A DNA stretch of 64,000 nt from CAWCDJ01 sp963836015 (GCA_963836015.1 CAWIIF010000004.1:1240001-1304000), one strand, 5' to 3'; positions 16,458-27,198 are shown, counted from the stretch's first letter. Numbers and translations are program-made. Notes: a model not told the origin generated them from the sequence alone.

Positions 16458-17405
16458 TTAGCCAATTTGTTTCATCATCGGGAACAGATACTTGAAAATC
16501 TGGAGAATACCGGGGCCGGCCGCCACAATTAGCATGGACGGCAGAATGAAGAAGAAGATCGGAAAGACCAGCTTCACTCCAACCTTGCCGGCCCGCTCCT
16601 CGGCTTCCTGCTTGCGCCTGGTGCGCAGGAAGTCGGAGTGTGTGCGCAGCGACTCGCCCATGCTCGTGCCGAAGCGGTCGTTCTGGACCAGGATCGCCAC
16701 CAGTTTGCGGACTTCGGGTTCGCCGGTTCGCTCCGCAAAATTGCGCAGAGCCTCGGCGCGCCGCTTGCCGGCGCGCATTTCCAGGGTGACCAGAGACATC
16801 TCCTCGCTCAGTTGCGGGTGGCTCGTCTGGAGTTCGCGGGCGACGTGCTGGATCGCCTGGTCGAGGCCGAGACCGGCCTCCACCGAGACCACCAGCAGGT
16901 CGAGCGCATCGGGCAGGGAAAGGCGGACCACTTCCTGCCGTTTCTTGACCTTCTTTTCGAGCCCCATCCTCGGAAATACCCAGCCTGCCGCACAGCCGAA
17001 GACGATCAGAGCCACGCTCATCACCGGGTTCGAGGGCATTCTCGCCTGCACCATAAGTCCGGCTCCCAGCATGACCAGGACGCTCAGAATGCGAATTCCG
17101 TAAAACACGGGCAGGGCGCGGTCGGAGCGGAAGCCGGCGCGGATCAGGTCGATCCTGAGGTTGGCGACCTCGGCCTCGGAGGAGGGTACCTTCGAGCCGA
17201 TATGCTGGAGCACGGTCACCAGGGTGCTGGGCTCGCCCTCCCGATCCTCGTTGATCGTGCGCTGGCGCGCCGGGTCGGTGATCACCGGAGTTCCCAGCTG
17301 TTTCAGAAAGCGTCCCGGCCTGTAGATGACACGGTAGCCGACCCAGCTCAGGCCCGCCATCAGGGTGAGGAACGCGAATATGGAAAACAGAATAGGCTGA
17401 TCCAT
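16458..17405 (-). CDS. tadC: Flp pilus inner-membrane platform protein TadC
   Basis: A 315-residue protein with hydrophobic segments at the N-terminus, near residue 110-150 and at the C-terminus, and a type II secretion F domain (about 155-285; SLPDALDLLVVSVEAGLGLDQAIQ). It pairs with TadB as the membrane platform on which the CpaF ATPase acts. It starts one base after the tadB stop. Confidence 0.92.
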   Translation of the reverse strand: MDQPILFSIFAFLTLMAGLSWVGYRVIYRPGRFLKQLGTPVITDPARQRTINEDREGEPSTLVTVLQHIGSKVPSSEAEVANLRIDLIRAGFRSDRALPVFYGIRILSVLVMLGAGLMVQARMPSNPVMSVALIVFGCAAGWVFPRMGLEKKVKKRQEVVRLSLPDALDLLVVSVEAGLGLDQAIQHVARELQTSHPQLSEEMSLVTLEMRAGKRRAEALRNFAERTGEPEVRKLVAILVQNDRFGTSMGESLRTHSDFLRTRRKQEAEERAGKVGVKLVFPIFFFILPSMLIVAAGPGILQIFKYLFPMMKQIG

Positions 17406-17406
17406 C

Positions 17407-18377
17407 TCACACCTTGATATTGATGATCTTCTTGATGAAGAAATTGCCCAGTATCTGGGCCGCGATCGCGCCGCCGATCATCCACTTGCCGTCGGGGTCG
17501 GCAGCCATGCCCTGCAGATATCCGGGCGCCACGACCAGCAGCCCCAGCATGGTCGCCACCGGCAGCAGCGTCAGAATGGTCGCAGTCAGCCTGCCGTGCG
17601 CGCTGGCGGCTTTGACCTGTCCCTTCAGCCGGAACCGTTCCCGAATGACATAGGCCAGGCGGGAGAGGATTTCGCTAAGGTTGCCGCCGGTCTGCTTCTG
17701 CAGCAGCACCGACGACGTGAAGAACCGGCAGTCGAGCAGGGGAACGCGGTCCGTAAAGTTGCGCAGCGAGATATCGAGCGGCGCACCGAGATTCTGCTCG
17801 TTGAAGAGCGTTCGAAATTCCTGCCCCAGCGGATCTACAATCTCCTCGCCCACCATCTGCAGGCTGATGGAGAAGGCGTGTCCCGCGCGCATGGATCGCG
17901 CCAGGAAATCGAGCGCTTCCGGAAACTGCTCTTCCAGGGCGTCCAACCGCTTCTTTCGCTTGTGCCGCACGTAGAGATAAGGGAGCGCTCCGCAAACCGC
18001 GGCCAGCACGATGGCGGTGACCGGGCCGTTGAACATGAAGGGCATCAGAGTGCCGATGCCGAGTCCCGGAATGGCCATCAGCCCCATGGCCGCCAGAAGG
18101 CGCGATGACGACCAGTTGAGGCCGGCCTGCTGGATCTGCTCCTGGGCATGCCGCGAGAAGTGCAGCGAGGTGACCATCGCCTTGAACCCGGAAGGCTTCT
18201 CGGCGTCGATCTCCTTCAGCAGGTTCGACATCGTCACGACCGCATCTCCCGACGCGGTCTGCAGCATGTCGTTCACCTGCTTCTTGCGGCGGGCGTCGAA
18301 GAACTTCAACGCCACGCTTACAGCGAGCAGGATGAGCGCAAAGACGACGATGAACGCTACTGCTATACCGGCGGGCA

Positions 18378-18378
<1 letters not shown>
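17407..18378 (-). CDS. tadB: Flp pilus inner-membrane platform protein TadB
   Basis: A 323-residue protein. It has an N-terminal membrane segment (PAGIAVAFIVVFALILLAV), a soluble stretch, two more membrane segments, then a type II secretion F domain (EEQFPEALDFLARSMRAGHA) and C-terminal helices. ATG 18378 overlaps the cpaF stop by one base (TGATG), which supports this start over an earlier in-frame one at 18432. Confidence 0.92.
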
Positions 18379-19739
<1,361 letters not shown>

Positions 19740-19796
19740 GACGTTAGATCCCCTTGGGCCGGTGATTCCCGGCCGTGATTCATTGTTCGATTCGAA

Positions 19797-20957
19797 TTAA
19801 CCGAATAACCCGAACCGTTTCTTTACGGTCTTCTCTTCCTCCATGCCGGCCAGTTTCATCGCCAGCATGGTCATCTGTTTGCCCAGTTCGCAGCTCCGGT
19901 TCAACATGCGCCCTTCGGCGTAGGTTTCGTAGAGCTCCGGATAGTCGTTCGAAATCATGCAGAAAATGGGCACCCCGAGCATCTTCTCCAGCTCGTTCGC
20001 CGTGATATCCAGCCGCTTGGGCGCGCGGTTGAGGATCAGCCGGATTCGATTCTTCCCGAATCCGCTATCGAGCAGGGTCTGAATGATCTGCTTCGACTGG
20101 TGAAGCGCGGGAACCTCGAGAGTCGTCACCAGGCATGCCTCATCGATCTCTTCGAGCGCGGCCATGGCGGTGCGGCTCAGGCTGCGGCCCAGGTCGGCTA
20201 CGGTCCAGTCGTAGTGCGGCCGCGCGAAAGCGAGGACCTGCCGAACCTGGTCGTCCCGGGGCTGCACCTTGGAAGCCAGCGCCAGGGGAGAGGAGACGAT
20301 TTCGACTCCCGGAATACCGTTCGAGACCAAAGCCTTCCAGTAGGAGATGTCGAGCCGGTGCAAATTGTTGACGGCATCCAGGATGGAATAGACGGCCTTG
20401 GTCTTGGTGATGAAGCCGACCATGCCGGCATCCAGGTCGAGATCGGCCAGCAGGACTTTCTGATTCTGGCGGCCCAGCTCGGCGGCCACGTGGCAGACGA
20501 TCGTGGTGGCGCCGCAGCCGCCCTTGGCGGACATGAATCCGAACGCCTTCCCGCCGCCTTTGGTGCCGCCCGGCCGCCGGCTGCGCTCCGTGGAACGCTT
20601 GTCGAGGGCCCGTTTGAGCGTGTCGCGCAGGGGGGGATGCAGGTATTCGTTGACGCCGGCCCGCATGGCGGCCAGAATCGTGTCGGAGTCCGCCGAAGTG
20701 TTGACGGCGACGATCATCGGATCCCCGATCGCGTTGCGGATCGAGGACACCAGGCCTTCGAGGGGTTCCCGCCATCCGCTGATGTCGATCAATACGACAT
20801 CCGGCCGCATGCGCTCGAGGCGATCCAGGAAGTTGCCTACATCGCCAAGATCCTGGTGCTCCACGATGATCCGGAACGGCAATTCGGACAGGCAGGCTTG
20901 CACCTGCTCCCAGATTTCGCGGTTCTCAATCGCCAGGCCGATGGTAAGCGGATACAT
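19797..20957 (-). CDS. cpaE: Flp pilus localisation protein CpaE/TadZ
   Basis: A 386-residue MinD/ParA-like protein that places the pilus machine in the cell. An atypical receiver-like domain (about 1-120) lacks parts of the usual phosphorylation pocket. It is followed by a P-loop domain with deviant Walker A KGGCGATT. The cysteine and the absence of the usual second lysine fit TadZ. It lies between the secretin gene (21-base gap) and cpaF. Confidence 0.92.
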   Translation of the reverse strand: MYPLTIGLAIENREIWEQVQACLSELPFRIIVEHQDLGDVGNFLDRLERMRPDVVLIDISGWREPLEGLVSSIRNAIGDPMIVAVNTSADSDTILAAMRAGVNEYLHPPLRDTLKRALDKRSTERSRRPGGTKGGGKAFGFMSAKGGCGATTIVCHVAAELGRQNQKVLLADLDLDAGMVGFITKTKAVYSILDAVNNLHRLDISYWKALVSNGIPGVEIVSSPLALASKVQPRDDQVRQVLAFARPHYDWTVADLGRSLSRTAMAALEEIDEACLVTTLEVPALHQSKQIIQTLLDSGFGKNRIRLILNRAPKRLDITANELEKMLGVPIFCMISNDYPELYETYAEGRMLNRSCELGKQMTMLAMKLAGMEEEKTVKKRFGLFG

Positions 20958-20978
20958 TTCCCTCTCCAGAGTCCTGGT

Positions 20979-22577
20979 TCACTTGCCGCTGCCTCCGGAT
21001 CCATTGGCCGGCGGAAGACCCGGGTTCACTTGAGGCGGCGCCGCCGGAGCAACCGGCACCATCTGATAGATCGGGGCGACCGGGGCGGCCGGTACCGGTT
21101 TATCCATGAGCTGTTCGACGGGCATCGTTTCCACCATCGGATGTACCGGAACGGGTCCGGTCTTGTCCATTCCCGGCTGGGACATCGTGATGGGGCTGTT
21201 CTTCGTCATGAACGGCGTGGGATAGGAAAGATCCGGCACGGGCTGGTTGGCGGGTATCGGCCGCACGAGCTCGGGCGTGATGATGACCATCAACTCGGAG
21301 TTTTGCCGATTGATCGATTTGCTCTGGAACAGTTTGCCCAGGACCGGTATGTTGCTGATGCCCGGAATCTTGGAAAGGTTGTCGGTCGCCTGGTTATCGA
21401 GCAGCCCGGCAATCACGAAACTCTGGCCGCTTTCGAGTTCGACTTCGGTCTGCACCCGGCGCTCCGAGAGAGCCGGGACCGTGAGGCCCTGCACCGAAAT
21501 CGCGTTCGTATAATCCAGCGAGCTGACTTCCGGCGCGACCTTGAGGCGGATCGTGCCGCGCGCCGTAACCGTGGGCAGGAAGCTGAGGCGCACGCCGTAC
21601 TCGCGCCACATCAGGGTAATCGCATTGCCGTTGCCGCCCGGCTGCACCATGGGGAAGGGGAACTCGCCGCCGGCCAGGAAGCTGGCTTGCTGGCCGCTGA
21701 TCGCGAGCAGGTTCGGCTCCGCCAGCATTTCCAGCATGCGTTTGCTTTCGAGCGCCTGGATGGCTGCTCCGAGGTTGATGTCTTTCCGGAAGAGAAGGAT
21801 ATTGACTGCCGAGCTGACCCCCGACAGAAGGCCGCCCTGCAGGCTCAGAGGCGAGCCCGTACCGATCGCGGTCTGTTGGTTGAAGGCGTTGGAGGCAAAG
21901 TTGACGCCCAGATCGCTGGTGACCGACCGGTCCACATTGGCGAACCGCACTTTGAGCACGATCTGGGGCTCCACCTGGGGCACCTGAACGCGCAGCAGGT
22001 TTACGGTCTTGCCGAGCGTGGCGGAAATCGCGATCACGCGCTCCGCCGCGGTCACGTCCTTCACCGTTCCGCGGACGAACGCGGTGTCGTTTTCGAAGGT
22101 GACGTTGATATCGTCGTTGGGGAATTCGCGCGCGATCTGCTGCCGGACCGCTTCCAGCTTGAGGGTGCTCATCCGGACGGTCAGGTCGTAGACCAGCCGC
22201 GCACCGTCCTGCTGCCAGATGATGAGCGAGGTGTCCCCCGGCGCCTTGCCGTTGAGCAGCACCTCTTTCGGGTTGACGGCGACGGCCTCGGCCAGGTCGC
22301 CGTTGGCCACCGACAGGCGGCGAATGTCGAGGGGGCTGTCGATGATCAGGGATTTGCCGACGGTCACCACGAGCTTGCCGACCGTCCCGCCCGATCCGGG
22401 AGTCTGCGCCTGGTCGGGCGCCGCTGCTTCGGGCGCCGGCTGGTCGGCGGGCTGGGCCGCCTGCGCCTGCTGGCCGGAAGGCTTCATGTCCGCGCCGGCA
22501 TGCGCCGTTCGGAACGTCAGGAACGAGCTGCAGGCGGCCAGCAGCAAAACGAGCGGCACTTCACGAAGTCGTGGCAC
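20979..22577 (-). CDS. cpaC: Flp pilus secretin CpaC/RcpA
   Basis: A 532-residue outer-membrane secretin through which the pilus leaves. It has a signal peptide (about 1-27), a Gln/Ala/Pro-rich linker (30-60), a pilus N-domain (about 66-140; IDSPLDIRRLSVANGD), a BON-like domain (about 145-200), and a secretin domain ending with VIAGLLDNQATDNLSKIPG and SELMVIITPELV. A proline/methionine/valine-rich tail of about 70 residues follows. The start is GTG 22577, directly after the cpaB stop. Confidence 0.93.
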   Translation of the reverse strand: MPRLREVPLVLLLAACSSFLTFRTAHAGADMKPSGQQAQAAQPADQPAPEAAAPDQAQTPGSGGTVGKLVVTVGKSLIIDSPLDIRRLSVANGDLAEAVAVNPKEVLLNGKAPGDTSLIIWQQDGARLVYDLTVRMSTLKLEAVRQQIAREFPNDDINVTFENDTAFVRGTVKDVTAAERVIAISATLGKTVNLLRVQVPQVEPQIVLKVRFANVDRSVTSDLGVNFASNAFNQQTAIGTGSPLSLQGGLLSGVSSAVNILLFRKDINLGAAIQALESKRMLEMLAEPNLLAISGQQASFLAGGEFPFPMVQPGGNGNAITLMWREYGVRLSFLPTVTARGTIRLKVAPEVSSLDYTNAISVQGLTVPALSERRVQTEVELESGQSFVIAGLLDNQATDNLSKIPGISNIPVLGKLFQSKSINRQNSELMVIITPELVRPIPANQPVPDLSYPTPFMTKNSPITMSQPGMDKTGPVPVHPMVETMPVEQLMDKPVPAAPVAPIYQMVPVAPAAPPQVNPGLPPANGSGGSGK

Positions 22578-23462
22578 CTACTTGCCCTCCCCGCTGTGAT
22601 CGAACTTGGTTTCGATCTTGGTCTTGCCCGAGATAATCTCCATTACGAAGGCTACTTTCTTTGGCGGCGGTGGCAATTCGTGGACCACCGGCGGCCTGGG
22701 CGCGCGCGGCCGGGGCGCGGCGTCGGCCTCTTCCGGGCTTCGCAGGCGCGAGCCTGTGAACAGGTAAGAGACCGCCGTGCCGGGCGTTTGCGCCACTTCG
22801 TGATCCAGCGGATTCCGCAGGACCAGCTGGATGTTGGTCTGACTGCTCGCCAGGCTGAGCTCTTCAGCCTGCATCGGCGTTACCAGCAGGTTCACGACCT
22901 GGACGATGACCGGTTTGCCTTCCGCGTCCTTCTTGTAATCCTGTCCGGCCGAAAGCACTTCGATGTTCTGGAGCAGCGTCTTGGTGACCGTTCCGAGCGT
23001 GTTGGAACCGCCAGGGCGGTTGCCGGAAATCAGCACGTCGACGCGCATGCCGGGCACGACGAACCCGGCGACGCCCACCACTTCGTTGACGCGGATCGCC
23101 ACGGCGCGCATGCCGGGGGGAATCATGGCGGCGAGCCCGCCTCCGGCGCCCTTGGGAGCAAGCCGCGAATCGATAACCGGCTCCTTGGCGTATATGGGGG
23201 TGATCACGCCCCGGCCCACGACGTCTTCGGCCTTGATGCTCGAGCCGGGCGGGACCGTGCCGGGCCAGTCAGCCAGGCGCACATCCTCTTCTTTGAGGAC
23301 CGTTCCCACCTCGATATCCCGCTGCGCGAGGACGATGCGAGCGGCCGCGGGGGCCGCCTTGGCCTGCTGCGGACGGTTGACGAGCAGCCGGTACAGCAGC
23401 AGGCTCGCGCCCGAGGCCACTACAAATGCGAAGATCAGAACGCCAACGAATCTTTTATTCAT
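22578..23462 (-). CDS. cpaB: Flp pilus assembly protein CpaB/RcpC
   Basis: A 294-residue protein with one N-terminal membrane segment (FVGVLIFAFVVASGASLLLY), a SAF domain (about 40-105; VLAQRDIEVGTVLKEEDVRL) and the RcpC/CpaB domain (RVDVLISGNRPGGS). It helps form the outer-membrane pore with CpaC. A proline-rich stretch lies near the C-terminus. The 248-base gap to flp upstream holds a strong hairpin. Confidence 0.93.
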   Translation of the reverse strand: MNKRFVGVLIFAFVVASGASLLLYRLLVNRPQQAKAAPAAARIVLAQRDIEVGTVLKEEDVRLADWPGTVPPGSSIKAEDVVGRGVITPIYAKEPVIDSRLAPKGAGGGLAAMIPPGMRAVAIRVNEVVGVAGFVVPGMRVDVLISGNRPGGSNTLGTVTKTLLQNIEVLSAGQDYKKDAEGKPVIVQVVNLLVTPMQAEELSLASSQTNIQLVLRNPLDHEVAQTPGTAVSYLFTGSRLRSPEEADAAPRPRAPRPPVVHELPPPPKKVAFVMEIISGKTKIETKFDHSGEGK

Positions 23463-23654
23463 CGCCTATTCCCCGTCAGCTCCAGAGCTCCCGAATCTGT
23501 TTCGGGGTCTCTCTTTGCGTGGGTGCGCCGGGAGCCTGTTTTGGCCGCAACGCGCCGTCGTCCAGATTCCAACCGCACGCGTTGCGGCTATCGTTTGTGA
23601 AATCAACCCGGTTCATCAGACATGTTCCTCGGATTCCGGAACCGGCGTTCCGGA

Positions 23655-23699
23655 GGACGCGCCGGAACGATTGTTGCCTCCGTCCCTTCCGGCGCGTCC
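23655..23699 (-). terminator. Intercistronic hairpin between flp and cpaB
   Basis: Perfect 13-base arms (GGACGCGCCGGAA and its complement) with a 19-base loop, starting 11 bases after the flp stop. There is no U-run. A stem here would either terminate part of the transcripts or protect the flp message, giving more pilin than assembly proteins. Confidence 0.6.
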
Positions 23700-23710
23700 A
23701 CAGGTGGTTA

Positions 23711-23896
23711 CTACGGGGTGGCCTGGCTGCTGGCTGCGGCCAGCTGGCTATTGGTTGTCTGCCAGATGCCCTTGATGCTGCCGCCGGCGCCGAGGAAGAG
23801 GGCAGCGGAAGCCAGAGCCACGAACGCCATGAGCAGTGTGTACTCGATGAGGTCCTGGCCTTGTTCGTCATTCCAGAAGTTGCGCAAAAACGTCAT
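23711..23896 (-). CDS. flp: Flp/Fap-type major pilin
   Basis: A 61-residue prepilin. The leader MTFLRNFWNDEQGQ is followed by DLIEYTLLMAFVALASAALF, which holds the Glu-Tyr pair that defines Flp pilins; cleavage is expected after the glycine of EQGQ. The C-terminal third is rich in Ser, Ala and Gln. ATG 23896 gives the standard leader length; the frame runs further upstream without coding character. The prepilin peptidase TadV/CpaA is not in the window. Confidence 0.93.
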   Translation of the reverse strand: MTFLRNFWNDEQGQDLIEYTLLMAFVALASAALFLGAGGSIKGIWQTTNSQLAAASSQATP

Positions 23897-23909
23897 TGTG
23901 GTTTCGCTC

Positions 23910-25580
23910 CTATGTTTTAGAATCGGTTTTCGTGATCGGTCGATCACTAGCCTGTGTTTTCGTGACCTTTCGATCACGGCTTGATCCCTTGCCGCTATCG
24001 ACAAAGGAAACTCGTGTGCCCGCCGTGACGGAACGGAAGACCAGCGCAATTCCGTCGTCGTAGACCAGCCGCCAGCCGGCCGATACCTTGAGCGCGCCCG
24101 TCAGGGGCGCGTCCGGGGGCATTAAAACGGTGTCGACGCCAAAGTGGCCGAGGGTTTTCTCCCAGCCGTAACTCACCTTCAGGACGTCGATATACTTTTC
24201 CTCAAAATCGTCGCCGTAGAAATCGCTGCGTCCATCAACGAACACGCGATTCGAAGGATAGAGGCTCCAGATCAGATAGTCGCCCCACTCGTCATTGGTA
24301 AAAATCCGGGCGTGGGGAGCCTCCCGCAGGGTGGCCAGCGCGGCGTTCGGGTAGCGCGCCGGATCGAACTCCGCGCGGAACTTACGCGGCGGATGGGGAG
24401 CCCACATGACCGCCACCACCAGCAGGATTCCCGCGACGCTTGCCAGGTGCCAGCGGACGACGGCTTCGGTCTCGCCGGTTTCCGACTCAATCCGGTTGAA
24501 CCGCGCCACCGCGTTGCGAAGCCAGGCCGCTACGTTCGATTGCGGCGCGGCCTTCAGCCAGTACGCCAAAGCGGCCGCCACCGGGGGGGCCGCCACGATC
24601 GCGAAAATCGCGACATTGCGAACAGCCAGCAGGGCCGCGTGGGCCCATAGCAGGATCAGCAAAGGCTCGGTGAACCGGCGGTTCAACAAGTGCCAGCAGG
24701 CCGCGGCTGCTCCCAGTACCAGCAGGATCTCGAAGAACGGGGCGGTCGGATGATGGAAGCTGGGCGAAAGGAATTCGACGATGTGGGCGAAGTTCCAGGG
24801 GTCGCGCAAATAGACGGCTATGTGTTCGTGCAGTTGATAGCCGTACGGGTTGATCAGGCTGGCCGCCAGGCAGGCGAACGAACTGAGGAAATAGCCGCGA
24901 GCCCGGCGCAGCCCTCCGGGCCGGCCGGCCGGATCGGCGGCGAACAGTACCGCGAGCAGCTCAGCCGCGCCATAGGCGCCGATCATGACCACCCCGACGA
25001 AGAATCCGCCGTGCAGATTGGCCCACAGAACAGTCACAACCGGGAAAATCGCCAGGTAGGGGATGCCCGCGAGCCTGGTGCGGCCCTCGCGCACATTCTC
25101 GAGCGCCCCGTAAAACAACACGAGAAACAGCATCGTGAACAGGTGCGGCCGGGCCAGCCAGTGGATCGAAGAGGCGGCAGCGGCGAGCATCGTCACGCTG
25201 ATTGCGGTCAGTACGTTGGATTTCCGCAGCAACAGCCGGAACAGCAGCATGAACGTTACAGCCAGCATCAGGATGCCGAACAGGACCACGGTGCGCAGGC
25301 CGCCGTGGGCGTTCATCCACGCGAACAGCACGTCCGACAGCCATTCCCAGGCGAACCACGGGTCCCCCGGCTTGGAAAATGAGAAGATGTCGCGGGTCGG
25401 CACGGCGTGGTTCGCAAAAATCCACTCGCCGGTCCGGATGTGCCAGCCGGTATCGCAGTCGCTGAGCAGCGTCTTCACTCCGTCCATGCGGCCGAATAGA
25501 AATACGATCGGCATCAGGAACGCGAAGTCCGTGAAGGACGGCATCAGTTTGAGCGCGAACTGCGAACGCTGCGTTTCCAT
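23910..25580 (-). CDS. Polytopic membrane protein, GT-C-like
   Basis: A 556-residue protein with about ten or more membrane segments and a periplasmic C-terminal domain of about 160 residues. The first loop has DCDTGWHIRTGEWI, an aspartate-rich loop as in GT-C transferases, and the C-terminal domain reads ARIFTNDEWGDYLIW and VFVDGRSDFYG. This pattern is common in uncharacterised acidobacterial membrane proteins. ATG 25580 is chosen for its hydrophobic N-terminus. The last 20 codons run through a pair of direct repeats that also lie just upstream of flp. It is placed 13 bases after the PilZ gene. Substrate unknown. Confidence 0.72.
   Translation of the reverse strand: METQRSQFALKLMPSFTDFAFLMPIVFLFGRMDGVKTLLSDCDTGWHIRTGEWIFANHAVPTRDIFSFSKPGDPWFAWEWLSDVLFAWMNAHGGLRTVVLFGILMLAVTFMLLFRLLLRKSNVLTAISVTMLAAAASSIHWLARPHLFTMLFLVLFYGALENVREGRTRLAGIPYLAIFPVVTVLWANLHGGFFVGVVMIGAYGAAELLAVLFAADPAGRPGGLRRARGYFLSSFACLAASLINPYGYQLHEHIAVYLRDPWNFAHIVEFLSPSFHHPTAPFFEILLVLGAAAACWHLLNRRFTEPLLILLWAHAALLAVRNVAIFAIVAAPPVAAALAYWLKAAPQSNVAAWLRNAVARFNRIESETGETEAVVRWHLASVAGILLVVAVMWAPHPPRKFRAEFDPARYPNAALATLREAPHARIFTNDEWGDYLIWSLYPSNRVFVDGRSDFYGDDFEEKYIDVLKVSYGWEKTLGHFGVDTVLMPPDAPLTGALKVSAGWRLVYDDGIALVFRSVTAGTRVSFVDSGKGSSRDRKVTKTQASDRPITKTDSKT
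23927..23977. repeat. Two 21-base direct repeats, 30 bases apart, upstream of flp
   Basis: TTTTCGTGA and CGATCAC occur together at 23927-23947 and again at 23957-23977, with only the five middle bases different. The first copy is also an inverted repeat (GTGATCG, GT, CGATCAC). They encode the end of the upstream membrane protein and lie 31-81 bases before the flp ATG, where its promoter is expected. Confidence 0.6.
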
Positions 25581-25593
25581 AATTAGGCCCCGG

Positions 25594-25980
25594 TCAGGCC
25601 ATCCAGGAAGTTGCCACCGGTTGCGACGCTTCCGCTGCGCGCAGCCGGTCGTGGAAGGAACGAAAGTCCATGTAATTGACGCGCATAGCCACGCGGGGAT
25701 AATCGGCGCTGTCTTGCGACACTCGCGTGACGGTCCCCTGACAGTGAATGCATTTCTGTCCGAACCCGTGATTGGCGGGTAGTTCGACCTCAATCGTTAG
25801 GATCTGCCCGAGTCCCGGAACCGGGATGTGGGTGTCTTCGCCCCTCCAGGCAATCAGCAGCCCGCTTCGGCTGATGTTCTCGGTGTACATCGCGCTCTTC
25901 ATCCAGAGAGCCGGCGATGTGACATGACACCGGAGCTGGACCTCGATTCGCGGGCTCTCTCGCCTGTTGATGGTTTTCAT
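25594..25980 (-). CDS. PilZ-domain protein
   Basis: A 128-residue protein made of one PilZ domain. The N-terminal RRESPRIEVQL holds the RxxxR motif that binds cyclic di-GMP, and NISRSGLLI corresponds to the second motif (usually D/NxSxxG). ATG 25980 is chosen; a TTG at 26031 would add 17 residues. Its place at the head of the tad region suggests that cyclic di-GMP controls pilus production or function (inference). Confidence 0.85.
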   Translation of the reverse strand: MKTINRRESPRIEVQLRCHVTSPALWMKSAMYTENISRSGLLIAWRGEDTHIPVPGLGQILTIEVELPANHGFGQKCIHCQGTVTRVSQDSADYPRVAMRVNYMDFRSFHDRLRAAEASQPVATSWMA

Positions 25981-26445
25981 TTCACTGGCTTCAACACCGC
26001 GAATGTAGCGCCGCAATTGCTGCCCGATCAATATCGTAAATGGGTTATACCTAGCTATTGCCGAAGGTTATTACATTAGATTGCCGGGGCGCCCTGTTTG
26101 GACGGGTCGGTTCGGCCAGTCCACTTCGGGGTGCAGTGGATACCCCCTTTTGGTCTACGACGGCAGGGTTAATATTGGATAATTATCTGCTACATACCGT
26201 GTCAGGTACCAGACGGTACTAATGACGTATATCCTTTATAATCAGTGTAATAGTACCGCTGATTCGCTTTGGACGGGGGTATTTCTTAATGCAATTTCAC
26301 TATATTGCTACATTTTTCGCGTTAATTTTTTGTTGACATTGGTTGTATTTCATCAGAGAATCCCTTGTAGGAAGCCAAGCGAGACGCGCAACTTGAGGCG
26401 ATTCACTTGCCGTCAGCCGGTCGCTAGGTGCAAAGGACAAAGAGA
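25981..26445. promoter_or_regulatory. 465-base divergent regulatory region
   Basis: This is the longest gap in the window and is strongly AT-rich in its right half. For the LuxR-type gene, TTGACA at 26333-26338 is followed after 17 bases by GAGAAT at 26356-26361. A second -10-like TATAAT lies at 26237-26242. An interrupted palindrome centred on GGTACC (26205-26210) has arms ACCGT and ACGGT. A possible 75-residue frame at 26222-26449 has no start signal or coding character. I see no RNA gene here. Confidence 0.45.
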
Positions 26446-27198
26446 ATGATGACGCGAATTCTTCTTTACAGCGACGAACCAATTTTGGCGAAAGGCCTGG
26501 AATCGGTTCTGCGGCAGCTCGAAGGATTTGAGCTGTTGCCGACCTGCAATACGATCGGCGGAGTGATGGAGCAAGTAGCCCATGGAGCGCCCGACCTGGT
26601 GCTGATGGACCTTACTCCGGAGATCACCTTCGCCGTTCTGAGCGAGATGAAGCACGCCATGATGACGACGAAGATCGTCCTGTGGGTAAACTCCATCTCC
26701 ACCGAGCTGGCGTTTCAGGCCATGGGCCTGGGCGTACGGGGAATCCTCCGGAAGACCCTGCCCACCGATCTGCAAGTGAAATGCCTGCAGAAGGTGCAGG
26801 CGGGAGAGCTCTGGTTCGAGAAGGCGCTCACCGACAGCTTCCTGTGCGCGCGCCGCGTCGCGCTGACGCAGCGGGAAGGCCAGCTGGTCAGCCTGTTGTC
26901 CCAGGGGCTCAAGAACAAGGAGATCGCCACGACCCTCATGATCTCCGAGGGGACGGTGAAGGTCTACCTGTCCAGGTTGTTCCAAAAGGTCGGGGTGAAG
27001 GACCGCTTCGAGCTGGCTTTGTTCGGACTGAAGAACCTGACCACCGGGCAGCTTCCGGGCGGTGAGAAGGGCCACAGGGCCGGACCGGGCGCCATGCCGG
27101 GGCTGCGCTCGCTGGTACTGGAGAGGCCGGTGGAGCGGCACGAGCCGCCGGCGCGGTTCGCGGGTCCCATCCGTCCCGTGATTTCACGGCAATACTAA
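26446..27198 (+). CDS. LuxR/NarL-family response regulator
   Basis: A 250-residue regulator. A receiver domain (about 1-120) has acidic residues D10/E11, phosphoacceptor D55 (LVLMDLTPE) and the conserved lysine (GILRKTLP). A LuxR-type helix-turn-helix (about 140-200; LTQREGQLVSLLSQGLKNKE) follows, then a tail of about 45 residues rich in Gly, Pro and Arg that is not usual for the family. ATG 26446 is preceded by AAAGAGA. It faces the PilZ and tad genes and may control them. No partner kinase is adjacent. Confidence 0.88.
   Translation: MMTRILLYSDEPILAKGLESVLRQLEGFELLPTCNTIGGVMEQVAHGAPDLVLMDLTPEITFAVLSEMKHAMMTTKIVLWVNSISTELAFQAMGLGVRGILRKTLPTDLQVKCLQKVQAGELWFEKALTDSFLCARRVALTQREGQLVSLLSQGLKNKEIATTLMISEGTVKVYLSRLFQKVGVKDRFELALFGLKNLTTGQLPGGEKGHRAGPGAMPGLRSLVLERPVERHEPPARFAGPIRPVISRQY

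Noticed and set aside
20100..23600. A plus-strand open frame of 1166 codons across the tad genes
   Set aside because: It mirrors cpaE, cpaC and cpaB on the other strand. High GC at third positions keeps antisense frames open, and the product shows no domain.
26222..26449. A 75-codon frame in the large regulatory gap
   Set aside because: No ribosome binding site, odd composition, and it runs over the promoter of the LuxR-type gene.
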